Shown here one piece after another: positions 1 through 9,911 of a stretch of 64,000 bases of DNA. A program made the position numbers and the translations under genes. The DNA is from Pseudoclavibacter sp. AY1F1 (GTDB taxonomy: Bacteria; Actinomycetota; Actinomycetes; Actinomycetales; Microbacteriaceae), in assembly GCF_002931075.1 (NCBI RefSeq), contig NZ_PSTQ01000001.1, positions 620,001 to 684,000 on the forward strand, in the 5' to 3' direction. How positions within the stretch are numbered: the first letter of the stretch is position 1; each line of letters opens with the position of its first letter. The notes under the pieces were generated by a model. The model had not been told where the DNA came from. It saw only the letters and a program-made list of their open reading frames with translations, and ran no database searches.

Positions 1-2423
<2,423 letters not shown>

Positions 2424-2591
2424 CGTCGACCTCATTTCGTTCCGGGTTCGTCACGTCTATGGCGCACGCCAGGTTATGACGCGCAGTCCATCCGCTAGCC
2501 TATCTATGGTTTGTGCGATGCACACGCAGGTTGGCGGGAATCCTTGTTGAACCGCGCACAACCGAACATCGTCGCCGGAGAGGGCCTGATC

Positions 2592-3086
2592 GTGAGCGAA
2601 TTCGCGCCGCCTCTCGATTCGATTTCACTTGTCGATCATCACGGTGGGATGCGCGCTGTTGCGGGTCCGTCGCACATGGAGCGGCTTGTTGTGTTCGTTC
2701 CGATGGCGTTCACGCCCGTGTGCGCTGACGAGATTGGCACGCTCGCGGAGCTGGTTGTCGAGGCTCGCGAAACGGGTTCGGCTGATGTCTTCTCGAGAAT
2801 CCCCGAGATTCTTGTGGTCTCGACCGACACCTCCGCGACGCTACGCGCCTGGCTGCACGAGCTCGGAGTCGCCTCCTCAGTCAGCGGATGCAGCGACTTC
2901 TGGCCGCACGGACATGCGGCTCGTGCATACGGGGCGTTCGACGAGGACGCCGGGACGGCGACAAGGAAATCGTTCCTCGTGCGACCCGACGGCTCCTATC
3001 GCCTCGTCGCATCCGCTCGGCCCGGCGAGGCGCGTGGTCGTTCGGAGCACGCGACCGCGCTACACTTGCTCGCCGAGGGCCTTTAG
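2592..3086 (+). CDS. AhpE-like 1-Cys peroxiredoxin
   Basis: This 164-residue thioredoxin-fold protein should reduce hydroperoxides in the cytoplasm. The peroxidatic cysteine is C44 in the context MAFTPVC, and the C-terminal half contains SDFWPHG and AYGAFDEDAG, which match mycobacterial AhpE rather than AhpC. A second cysteine just before SDFWPHG could act as resolving residue. The GTG start at 2592 follows GGAGAGGG; a longer reading from TTG at 2511 lacks a ribosome site and sits on a TATGGT -10-like box (2505-2510). The last codons and the TAG stop lie inside the tRNA-Val gene, so the mRNA 3' end must be shared with tRNA processing. Confidence 0.88.
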   Translation: MSEFAPPLDSISLVDHHGGMRAVAGPSHMERLVVFVPMAFTPVCADEIGTLAELVVEARETGSADVFSRIPEILVVSTDTSATLRAWLHELGVASSVSGCSDFWPHGHAARAYGAFDEDAGTATRKSFLVRPDGSYRLVASARPGEARGRSEHATALHLLAEGL

Positions 3087-3152
3087 CTCAGCTGGTAGAG
3101 CGCCACGTTTACACCGTGGATGTCGTCGGTTCGATCCCGGCAGGGCCCACCA
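3077..3152 (+). tRNA. tRNA-Val (anticodon TAC)
   Basis: A complete 76-base cloverleaf is readable: acceptor arms GGGCCTT/AGGGCCC, D stem GCTC/GAGC, anticodon stem CCACG/CGTGG with loop TTTACAC, and T stem GTCGG/CCGGC with loop TTCGATC. The anticodon TAC is at 3110-3112. The 3' CCA is encoded (3150-3152). The first ten bases are also the end of the peroxiredoxin reading frame. Confidence 0.97.
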
Positions 3153-3851
3153 CTCTCCACCCCTGGTCAGAGGCGCGTTCGCGCCGAGCGCCCGGATCCC
3201 GCGCGCTCTCCGTCGCAGTCAGCGATGCGGTGTTGCCAGTCGCGATTCTCGGTAGCTTTCGCTCGTTCCGGCGAGCCGACGCGTGTCGGCAATCGTCCGT
3301 AGGTAGTGGTCGCCCTGGGCCCCAAGCGACGACCGCGAGCTGGCACTCTTCGCCACTACGCCGGGTTCGCGCAGAGGAAGAGCAAGGGCGCCCACCTGGC
3401 AGCGAGGTCCACTGCCGTCCTCGACCCGGCTCTCCTCGTCAACCGACTCCGCATGCCGGGAGAGGACTCCAGCCCTGCTCCACACATGTGGGAAGTGTCG
3501 GCGGCGGACTATGTGTCGGGACTATTTAGGTGTGTCTTCGTCGTGATGTGACGGTTGAACAACCTGGTCTGTGTGACTGTTGTGTCCTAAGAATCTGAGC
3601 GATGGGCGCATGATTCGGTCAGACGACTCCCGTATTGGTGCGTCAGTTGGCGTGCCACGGGTCTACGTCGCTCATCTGAGTTTCTCTCCGATTACCAAGT
3701 GAACATGCGTGAAAAGAAGCTTGATTCGCGATGATTCTTCAACATCTTGTTCCGCCCATCGGATTCGGATCGTTCGGTTCTGACTTCACACGTGTCCCGC
3801 GGCTGCTTCGAACTGACGGAGCCAGGGCCTCGCCCCAGCCTGAGGAGATCT
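3153..3851. other. gene-free stretch downstream of tRNA-Val
   Basis: About 700 bases separate the tRNA from the next credible gene. Short open frames exist on both strands, but none has a recognisable product, a good ribosome site and codon use like the neighbours. Local base composition becomes more AT-rich after about 3510. The position 3' of a tRNA is a common site for element integration, but I see no integrase, no transposase and no repeat of the tRNA 3' end here. Confidence 0.5.
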
Positions 3852-4682
3852 ATGAAACAGCCACTATCGTCCGAGAATCAGAACAAGCCCACCAGGCGGA
3901 CCTTGCTCCAGGGGGCTGCGTGGACCATGCCCGTTCTTGCCGCAGCAGTCGCTGCGCCGATGTCTGCGGCCAGCGGTGTCAGCATGCGCGGCGTCGTCGG
4001 TGGCGACATGTACCACCTGGGCATCTGGAACATGGCTGCGCAGATCCCTATCGACTCACCCTTCACCCTTACCTACTCGGGTTCAGAACCCAATCGTTCG
4101 CCAAGCGATTTCGGCGTCGATGCCGATCCGGCGTCTCGCTGGGTCGGCAACGACGTGACTACTTCATGGGTCGTGCCGGCGGATGCCGGCTACCGTCTGA
4201 GCAACATCGTTGTCGTCTTTCCCTGGTGCGGAAACTCGCCGACGACCACACCGGTTCGGGAAGCGTACGCCGCTCAGTGGTCCGATACTGCGGGACGCTG
4301 GCTCAATGGCGACCCACGTCTTCTTCCGAACCTTCAGCGTCCCCCGGAAGGCAACCCGGAGTACGCGACGACACTCGTGAATCCGGGGACCTGGACCGCC
4401 AGCAGGTCACGCCTCGCAAGGACGCCGTTCTCCACGCACCGCCCCCTGCTCGGAAGCAACGACTTCGTCTTCACGCGGAGCGACGGCGTCTCGACAACAT
4501 CGACGACCAGCGACTCGGCCTCGATCTTCACCATCTCCGTTCCCATCGCCCAGCTGAACCCCGGCGAGGGGTTCACCGTGAACTACACGGCGCTCCGCGA
4601 GGTCGCGTTCATCAACGGGAACAGGTTCCACGGCTATGGGCTCCCGGCGTTCGTAATCGCGGATTACGAAGCGACCCCGTAA
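3852..4682 (+). CDS. Tat-exported protein of unknown function
   Basis: This 276-residue protein opens with a twin-arginine signal: TRRTLLQGAAW followed by a hydrophobic run TMPVLAAAVAAPMSAAS, suggesting folded export by the Tat pathway and cleavage near residue 40. The mature part is Ser/Thr/Pro-rich with predicted beta character and ends VIADYEATP; I recognise no catalytic motif and no C-terminal anchor or sortase signal. The ATG follows GAGGAG at ideal spacing. It stands alone between a gene-free gap and a convergent operon. Surface-protein families with a TRRTLLKGAAW-type leader are frequent in actinobacteria, which is the only basis for calling it a secreted surface protein. Confidence 0.72.
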   Translation: MKQPLSSENQNKPTRRTLLQGAAWTMPVLAAAVAAPMSAASGVSMRGVVGGDMYHLGIWNMAAQIPIDSPFTLTYSGSEPNRSPSDFGVDADPASRWVGNDVTTSWVVPADAGYRLSNIVVVFPWCGNSPTTTPVREAYAAQWSDTAGRWLNGDPRLLPNLQRPPEGNPEYATTLVNPGTWTASRSRLARTPFSTHRPLLGSNDFVFTRSDGVSTTSTTSDSASIFTISVPIAQLNPGEGFTVNYTALREVAFINGNRFHGYGLPAFVIADYEATP

Positions 4683-4992
4683 CCGCCGAGAAGGCACAGG
4701 GGGCAGGGGAGGGTGACGGTCTCCGTGCGACCGGCCCCATGCCCACGCTGCGCGGAGGCCCCGCCCAGTGCTGATGGGTCGTGAGGACCATCACTCTGCC
4801 GTGCGGATTGGTCCGTGCGGATTCGTCCGAGGGGATCGCGACCAACGGATGGCGCATCGCCCGAGGCGAGGGAGCGACCGCGGGCCGGCGTCACCCGCGC
4901 GCGTCCCGGCCAGTCCACCAGGAGGAAGATGGCCAGGGGGACCGTGAAGTGCGTTGGCAGGAGTCGGGTCCAAGCGGAGTGCCCGCCAGCCC
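4683..4992. other. convergent intergenic gap with short tandem repeat
   Basis: No gene is supported here. The stretch contains two adjacent near-identical 14-base units (GTGCGGATTGGTCC then GTGCGGATTCGTCC, about 4802-4829). Read on the minus strand, one frame gives a short hydrophobic stretch (HFTVPLAIFLLVDW) with no start or ribosome site, which could be a gene remnant but is too short to call. Confidence 0.4.
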
Positions 4993-5502
4993 TCAGCTGG
5001 CCTCCGCCCCGCCCACAGTCAACGCCTCCAGGTACCGGCGCGTCATCCGCGTCTGCACGGAGCGTGCGAGAGGCCCGCCGAGGCGTGTGAACCAGCGCCC
5101 CGGCTTGGAGAACGCGACGATGCTGAAGATGACGTCGCCGGAGTCGGCGAGCACGAGCTGGAATCGTTCTTCGCGTCGCTCCGGATGCCCCGGCAGGGTT
5201 CCGTAGGCGAAGCCGCACGTAGTGGGCGTCCGTTCGGCCCACACGACGCGGCAAGGGATTCTGAACTTCAGCGGACCGACACGCATCTGCATGATCACGA
5301 GTGAGCCCTTGCTGAGCGGAACGTCAGACAGCTCGATGGAGGCGCCCGCGCGACTCTGCGCGCGCCCGGCCAGGAGGTCGTCGGCTGCTCGCTCGAACGT
5401 GTCGCGCCCTCGCCCGATCACCAGCGATTCGCGCACGTGACGATAGCCGTCAGGCAGCTCGCCGGACGTCCATCCGACCTCCGCGTAGGTGAGCTCGGTC
5501 AT
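4993..5502 (-). CDS. DUF1990 family protein
   Basis: A 169-residue cytoplasmic protein matching the DUF1990 (UPF0548) family in length and motifs: TYAEVGWT at the N-terminus, IGRGRDTF, a central PCRVVW, and the family signature FAYGTLPGHPE followed by SIVAFSKPGRW. No biochemical role is established for the family. Its ATG overlaps the TGA of the upstream gene (ATGA at 5499-5502), so it is probably translationally coupled as the third gene of a small operon starting at 6651. Confidence 0.85.
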   Translation of the reverse strand: MTELTYAEVGWTSGELPDGYRHVRESLVIGRGRDTFERAADDLLAGRAQSRAGASIELSDVPLSKGSLVIMQMRVGPLKFRIPCRVVWAERTPTTCGFAYGTLPGHPERREERFQLVLADSGDVIFSIVAFSKPGRWFTRLGGPLARSVQTRMTRRYLEALTVGGAEAS

Positions 5503-6047
5503 GTACTGCTGGCCAGGGCTCGCATCATGTCGACGAGCTCGCGCGACACGACTTGCAGCTGACTTCGGCTGCCGATGATCGGCCGCGGGTAGGGCATGCG
5601 CGGGTCGGGGTCAGCTTGGCCGTGCAGTTGCAGGATGCGCCGCGCGACGGAGTGCAGCAGCTCCGCATCGTGCACGGGGTCACCGGAACTGAAAAGCCGG
5701 AGACTGCACTCCATTGAGTTCAGCCCGCGCCCGAGTTGCACGGCCAGGGCGCACTCGTCAGTCCCGACACCGACCTTTGCAGTGAAGGACCTGTTGCGCC
5801 CGCTCGAGAACCAGGAACCTTTGGAAACCGAAGCCCCGGCATCCCGGAACGCGGCCATGAACTCCGAGAGTGACAGCGCAGCGTAACCCCCGCCGGGGGT
5901 TGCGAGGTCATCGTCGTCGAAACGCCGCCGGGACTCGGCTGACCAGTCACGCTTGGCATCGCACCAGCGGTACCAGGCGTCTCCGAGACCCAGTCGCGCC
6001 AGGTCTACGATGAGGCGAGAGCCGCCGGAGGCAATGGAATCCGGCAT
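5499..6047 (-). CDS. hypothetical protein in DUF1990 operon
   Basis: A 182-residue soluble protein I do not recognise. It contains a conserved-looking centre (LQLGRGLNSMECSLRLFSSG-type strand region) and ends with a helical segment SRELVDMMRALASST. ATG at 6047 lies 4 bases after the upstream stop; another in-frame ATG at 6068 would overlap the upstream gene by 17 bases, so the exact start is uncertain. Context between an acidic unknown protein and a DUF1990 protein suggests a common, unknown function; the acidic, small, single-domain look resembles immunity-type proteins, but no toxin gene is near. Confidence 0.6.
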   Translation of the reverse strand: MPDSIASGGSRLIVDLARLGLGDAWYRWCDAKRDWSAESRRRFDDDDLATPGGGYAALSLSEFMAAFRDAGASVSKGSWFSSGRNRSFTAKVGVGTDECALAVQLGRGLNSMECSLRLFSSGDPVHDAELLHSVARRILQLHGQADPDPRMPYPRPIIGSRSQLQVVSRELVDMMRALASST

Positions 6048-6051
6048 GAGC

Positions 6052-6651
6052 TCAGATGTCCGTCTCATCGATGGCTGCGGGCTCCTCGTTCTTGACCTCA
6101 GCGACCCAGGCGTCGAAGGGGTCCGGTTCGCGAGTCTCCCAGCGCGCGGGCGCGTCGACGCCGAACTCTGCTTCGAGCCAGGCCCTGAACGGGGCGAGCG
6201 CCGCCACGGACTCCTCGTCCTCTTCAGATGGTTCCTCCACGACCACGTAGTCGTTCAGCTCCAGGTAGCCGATGGCGAGCAGGCGCAGAAAGTCGACGGC
6301 ATCGTCAGCGAGGTAGAGCCGCTCACCTTCTGAGCCGAGCACGACGAAGCGGATCGCGTCCGACGGATCCAGCCACAGCGCGGCGAAGCTGCCGCTCCCG
6401 TCTGTCTGTCCCAGCGGGAACAGGCGGTCGTAGCCGGGTTCGTCCGGCTCGAACCAGCCCGTCAGCGACTCGGTGGGGGAGAAGACGATACCGAGCTCGG
6501 CGGTGCCCGCGTACGGGGTGAGGAAGTACCCGTTGCGGTTCTCGAACCCCCAGCCCTGCGATTCCATCCACGACCAGGCCCGCTCGAGGGGTTCGGGGAT
6601 GCTGATGTCGTCTGGGAGCTTCGGCGCCAGGAGGTTCGTGAGGTGTGACAT
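6052..6651 (-). CDS. acidic hypothetical protein, first gene of operon
   Basis: This 199-residue, strongly acidic protein has an aromatic-rich N-terminal half (AWSWMESQGWGFENRNGYFL) and a middle segment IRFVVLGSEGERLYLADDAVDFL that resembles SUKH/SMI1-like folds, although I cannot confirm membership. The C-terminal third is Glu/Ala-rich. The start at 6651 was chosen because extending upstream would run through a terminator hairpin at 6702-6735. A weak CATGCT box 6 bases before the ATG hints at leaderless expression. Confidence 0.6.
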   Translation of the reverse strand: MSHLTNLLAPKLPDDISIPEPLERAWSWMESQGWGFENRNGYFLTPYAGTAELGIVFSPTESLTGWFEPDEPGYDRLFPLGQTDGSGSFAALWLDPSDAIRFVVLGSEGERLYLADDAVDFLRLLAIGYLELNDYVVVEEPSEEDEESVAALAPFRAWLEAEFGVDAPARWETREPDPFDAWVAEVKNEEPAAIDETDI

Positions 6652-6701
6652 GCGCCAAGCATGGTGCTCGGGGTTGAGTGGACCCAGGGAAAGAGACGCA
6701 G

Positions 6702-6735
6702 AACGCCCCTCCCTGATGAGCACGGGAGGGGCGTT
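6702..6735 (-). terminator. terminator of the ohrR-ohr-oxidoreductase operon
   Basis: A perfect 12-bp stem (AACGCCCCTCCC/GGGAGGGGCGTT) with a 10-base loop lies 30 bases beyond the stop of the gene ending at 6765. No long U-run follows, as is usual in actinobacteria. Confidence 0.7.
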
Positions 6736-6764
6736 GCATCCTGCGGGTTGTGCGACGGGACGGA

Positions 6765-7742
6765 CTACGGGCGGAGGAGCACCTTGCCAACTCGACCGGC
6801 GGTCATGCTCGCCTCGACGGCGTTCGTGATCTGCTCGAACGGGAACACGCCGGCCACGGGAAGCGTCAGCTGGCCCGAGCCGAGGTGCTGGAGCAGCTCA
6901 CCGAAGAGGCGCTGCTTGAGGCCGGCGTCGATGGACTGGCTGACCTTGCTGCCCCAGAAGCCGCGGACCGTCGCCTGCTTGAAGATGACGTCGCCGGACG
7001 ACAGCTCGAGTGTCGGCGATGCCATCGCACCGAACACGACGAGCTCGCCGTTCTCCGCGAGGAGCGACAGCACTTCGCCAGCCGACTTGCCGCCGACGGA
7101 TTCGATGCCGACCTTGATCGGCGCGCCACCGGTGATCGCCTTGACCTCATCGCGCCAGCCGTCGACGTTCGTCGCGACGATCCGCTCGATGCCCTGCTCG
7201 CGAAGCTCTTCGACTCCCTCGGCTCGGCGCACGAGGCCGACCACGTTGATGCCGCGGGCCGCTGCGATCTGCGCGATCATGCGGCCGACCGCGCCGTTCG
7301 CGGCGTTCTGCACGAGCCAGTCGCCGGACTCGAGGCCGAGCGACTCGAGCAGGCTGATGGCGCTGAACGGCATCGCCACGAGCTGCGCGGCCGATTCGTC
7401 CGGCAGGCTCTCCGGGACGGGGATGAGGCCGGCAGCTGGGGTCGTCACGTATTCGGCCCAGGCGCCGAACGATCCTCCGGTCGCGACCCGCTGGCCGACG
7501 CTCAGGCCCTCGACGTCGGCGCCGAGCGCATCCACCACTCCGACCGCCTCGGTGCCAGCTCGTGCGGGCAACTCCGGCTTGAAACCGTAGGTGCCGCGTA
7601 CGGTCCACAAGTCGTGGTTGTGGATGGGGGAGAGCAGGATACGCAGGCGCACCTGGCCTGCACCGGGTTGCGGCAGCTCGTGCTCTTCGACCGTCAGGAC
7701 GTCCTGTGGTTCGCCGAAAGTGGGGTGGGTGATGGTGCGCAT
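6765..7742 (-). CDS. zinc-independent MDR-family NAD(P)H oxidoreductase
   Basis: A 325-residue medium-chain dehydrogenase/reductase of the quinone-oxidoreductase/enoyl-reductase type. Visible parts are the GroES-like N-terminal fold with PGAGQVRLRI, PARAGTEAVG, and a Rossmann centre with QNAANGAVGRMIAQIA. The cysteine/histidine zinc ligands of true alcohol dehydrogenases are absent. It begins 2 bases after the ohr stop, with GGAGG at good spacing inside the end of ohr, so it is cotranscribed with ohrR-ohr and probably induced by organic peroxides. A role in detoxifying carbonyl or quinone products of lipid peroxidation is inference. Confidence 0.85.
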   Translation of the reverse strand: MRTITHPTFGEPQDVLTVEEHELPQPGAGQVRLRILLSPIHNHDLWTVRGTYGFKPELPARAGTEAVGVVDALGADVEGLSVGQRVATGGSFGAWAEYVTTPAAGLIPVPESLPDESAAQLVAMPFSAISLLESLGLESGDWLVQNAANGAVGRMIAQIAAARGINVVGLVRRAEGVEELREQGIERIVATNVDGWRDEVKAITGGAPIKVGIESVGGKSAGEVLSLLAENGELVVFGAMASPTLELSSGDVIFKQATVRGFWGSKVSQSIDAGLKQRLFGELLQHLGSGQLTLPVAGVFPFEQITNAVEASMTAGRVGKVLLRP

Positions 7743-7744
7743 GT

Positions 7745-8167
7745 TCAGTCCTCCGAGACCGTGATCGTGACGTCGATGTTGCCGCGGGTGGCGTTCGAGT
7801 AAGGGCAGACCTGGTGTGCGGCGTCTGCGAGTGCCTGAGCTTCGTCGTGCCCAAGGTTCGGGATGACGACCTCGAGGAGGACAGCGAGCTGGAAGCCGCC
7901 CTCGCCGTTCGGCCCGATCTGCACGCGCCCGCCGACACTGGAGTCGCCGACATCGACTTTCTGTGCCCGCGCCACGGCGTTGAGTGCCGAGTGGAAGCAG
8001 GCAGCGTAGCCAGCTGCGAAGAGCTGCTCGGGGTTTGCGCCTGCGCCGGACCCTCCCATCTCCTTCGGGATGGCCATCGTGAGGTCGAGAGTTCCGTCGC
8101 TCGTGACGACGCGACCGTCTCGTCCCTGGCCGGTCGAGAGAGCTTCCGCGGTGTAGAGAGCGTCCAC
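7745..8167 (-). CDS. ohr: organic hydroperoxide resistance protein (Ohr/OsmC family)
   Basis: A 140-residue thiol peroxidase that reduces organic hydroperoxides, acting as a cytoplasmic dimer and usually recycled by lipoylated proteins. Both reactive cysteines are present: C57 in AACFHSAL and C121 in VCPYSNATRGN, with the catalytic arginine R16 and E47 in place. Length matches Ohr rather than OsmC. GTG start at 8167 is preceded by AAGGA located in the end of ohrR, with only two bases between ohrR stop and ohr start. Regulation by the upstream OhrR is very likely. Confidence 0.94.
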   Translation of the reverse strand: MDALYTAEALSTGQGRDGRVVTSDGTLDLTMAIPKEMGGSGAGANPEQLFAAGYAACFHSALNAVARAQKVDVGDSSVGGRVQIGPNGEGGFQLAVLLEVVIPNLGHDEAQALADAAHQVCPYSNATRGNIDVTITVSED

Positions 8168-8169
8168 AG

Positions 8170-8628
8170 CTAGTCCTTCTTTCCTTGTGCATCCGCCTGT
8201 GCGGCGGTGGCTTGCATGGTCTCGGTCAAGTGCTGGAGGGTGCGCAGCAGTGCGGCACCCGACTCCTCACCGTCGAGGCCGGTTCCCGCTGCGATGCGGG
8301 ACGGGATGTGAGAGAGCTCAGTCCGGAGCGCGACGGCGCTCTCGGTGAGGGCGACATGGACGACCCTCTCGTCGCCCGTGCGGCGTTCGCGGACGATCAG
8401 GCCCGCTTCCTCCATGCGCTTCAGGAGCGGTGAGAGCGTGCCCGAATCGAGCTGCAGGAAGTCGCCAAGCGAGCGCACCGTCTGCTCGCCGTCGTTCCAG
8501 AGGACCACGAGAACGAGGTACTGCGGGTAGGTCAGGTCGAAAGGTTCGAGCAGCTTGCGGTAGGCCTGCGTCGTGGCTCGACTCGCCGCGTAGAGAGAGA
8601 AGCAGATCATGTCGTCGGTCACTGGCAC
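8170..8628 (-). CDS. ohrR: MarR-family organic peroxide sensor OhrR
   Basis: A winged-helix repressor whose reactive cysteine lies in the OhrR signature MICFSLYAASRA near the N-terminus; oxidation of this cysteine releases DNA. The recognition region is QLDSGTLSPLLKRMEEAGLI and the wing ERRTGDERVVHV. Three in-frame GTG codons (8646, 8628, 8622) could start translation; the first lies inside the operator, so I take 8628, giving 152 residues. No Shine-Dalgarno sequence precedes any of them, suggesting a leaderless or nearly leaderless mRNA. First gene of the ohrR-ohr-oxidoreductase operon, hence autoregulated. Confidence 0.9.
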   Translation of the reverse strand: MPVTDDMICFSLYAASRATTQAYRKLLEPFDLTYPQYLVLVVLWNDGEQTVRSLGDFLQLDSGTLSPLLKRMEEAGLIVRERRTGDERVVHVALTESAVALRTELSHIPSRIAAGTGLDGEESGAALLRTLQHLTETMQATAAQADAQGKKD

Positions 8629-8640
8629 AATCAAATACTT

Positions 8641-8664
8641 GCACACAATTCAGTTGTGCACAAT
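8641..8664 (-). promoter_or_regulatory. OhrR operator / ohrR promoter
   Basis: The inverted repeat CACAATTCAGTTGTG (8644-8658; arms CACAA/TTGTG) sits immediately before ohrR, within a wider TTGCACACAA...TTGTGCACAA arrangement. AT-rich CACAAT/ATTGTG half-sites are typical of OhrR boxes. A -10-like TATTTG (8637-8632 on the minus strand) follows directly, so bound repressor would block polymerase. Confidence 0.7.
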
Positions 8665-8675
8665 TTAAATCGGTG

Positions 8676-9338
8676 TCAGTCGTCTCCATCGAAGAGTCCG
8701 CCGTCGAGGAGCCAGTTGTATCGAAGCCGGAGCGCGCGCTCGCTGCTCGCGACCAGGCTCGCGACGATCAGGGAGATGTTCAGCCACGAGGGCAGATGGA
8801 TGGGTGACGTGAACGTGCCGACCCGCTCGGCCACCAGCGGGATGCTCGTTACCTGCTCGATGATCTGTGGAACGCCCAGCACAAGTGCGACCACGAGGAC
8901 GCTGACGGAGGCTACGCCGATGAGGCGGCTCAGCCCTGGCCGCGTGCGATGGAGGCGGGCCCGGCGCCCCTCGGCGGACGCGGAGTCAGGGACGAGTTGC
9001 TGTTCACGCCCATCGGCGGAGACGAAGTGGCATCGCTTGAGCCCGTAGCCGCTGTTGACCACATCGAAGCGACCGCCAGGGACCTCGAAGATCGCCGGCA
9101 GCTTCGACTGCGCCACATGCCGACCGTCCCGGTAGAGACCGGCGACGATCTCGCCGTCAGAGTCACCCCAGAGCTTCACATCTACCGACCAGAGGTGCTG
9201 GAGTCCGTCGTTCTCGACGAGGCGCAGATGGAAAAGAGCCCTCGAGAACGGCTGCCACCACCGGTAGCGTTTCAGTTCGTGGCCGTCGCCCGGCTTCACT
9301 CGTCGGGCGGCTCGCTTGCGCTTCCAGTCGGAGAACAT
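8676..9338 (-). CDS. hypothetical membrane protein
   Basis: A 220-residue protein with a basic N-terminus (FSDWKRKRAARRVK), a soluble domain containing RWWQPFSRALFHLRL and GLKRCHFVSADG, and two predicted membrane segments near the C-terminus (about residues 140-165 and 185-205), ending RLRYNWLLDGG. Similar proteins of unknown function are common in Microbacteriaceae; this is recalled similarity, not a search result. The chosen ATG is preceded by TAGCGT seven bases upstream and no ribosome site, so it appears leaderless. Confidence 0.65.
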   Translation of the reverse strand: MFSDWKRKRAARRVKPGDGHELKRYRWWQPFSRALFHLRLVENDGLQHLWSVDVKLWGDSDGEIVAGLYRDGRHVAQSKLPAIFEVPGGRFDVVNSGYGLKRCHFVSADGREQQLVPDSASAEGRRARLHRTRPGLSRLIGVASVSVLVVALVLGVPQIIEQVTSIPLVAERVGTFTSPIHLPSWLNISLIVASLVASSERALRLRYNWLLDGGLFDGDD

Positions 9339-9345
9339 CGTCGAC

Positions 9346-9351
9346 ACGCTA
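9346..9351 (-). promoter_or_regulatory. -10 box of leaderless gene at 9338
   Basis: TAGCGT (minus strand) ends 7 bases before the ATG, placing the transcription start at or next to the start codon. No Shine-Dalgarno sequence is present. Confidence 0.55.
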
Positions 9352-9453
9352 ACAATCGGCCCTGCGTAGCGCTCCAGAACGTGACCTGAACGTAGCCGTG
9401 CATCGGGTGTGCAACGGATAGATTTGGGGAACCCCGACCACGTAGGAGCGCCC

Positions 9454-9870
9454 GTGACTCGCCCGTCGCCCAAGAAGCGTCACAGCGCCAGTAAGAGCAA
9501 CGCGAGGCGCGCCGCGACGCGATCGAGTTCATCGAGTGCGCGGACACGGCCCGCTCGGCGGGCAACCGCGTCGGCCCCGGCCGGACGCCGGACCGCCGCG
9601 AAGAGGCCAGGTCGGACGGCTGCTCCGAGGCGTGCGCCTGACTGGTGGACGCAGGCGAAGCCGGTGACGTCATCGCTTCGCTATCCGCGACTCGCAGCGG
9701 CAGGGTTCCTTCTTGCCGTGTCGCTCGTGACGCTCGCTGCCACGCTCGGCATTCTGTGGCTCTTTGTCCCCGAGGTTGCTGCGCGGATTGTTGAACAGGT
9801 GGTCGTGATCGTTCAGCAGGTTGCCGATCTCACTCGGGCCTTTGCCTCGCGCCTCGGACCAGGACACTAA
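9454..9870 (+). CDS. small basic single-pass membrane protein
   Basis: A 138-residue protein with a low-complexity, Arg/Ala/Ser-rich cytoplasmic N-terminal half (about residues 1-65) and one or two hydrophobic segments (FLLAVSLVTLAATLGILWLF, then VEQVVVIVQQVADL). GTG at 9454 follows AGGAG. I recognise no family; the basic tail would suit nucleic-acid or phospholipid contact, but that is speculation. Confidence 0.6.
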   Translation: MTRPSPKKRHSASKSNARRAATRSSSSSARTRPARRATASAPAGRRTAAKRPGRTAAPRRAPDWWTQAKPVTSSLRYPRLAAAGFLLAVSLVTLAATLGILWLFVPEVAARIVEQVVVIVQQVADLTRAFASRLGPGH

Positions 9871-9911
9871 CTCGACCGAGGCCGGAACGGATGGATGAGA
9901 CCCGTGAGATC

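Noticed and set aside
3500-3560. AT-richer GTGTCGGGACTATTTAGGTGTGTC stretch (first part) as an insertion-sequence end
   Set aside because: It looks like an IS terminus by feel, but there is no matching inverted end, no target duplication and no transposase fragment.
4690-4990. Hydrophobic minus-strand frame beyond the DUF1990 gene
   Set aside because: One short hydrophobic stretch without start, ribosome site or recognisable family; may be a remnant but not supportable.
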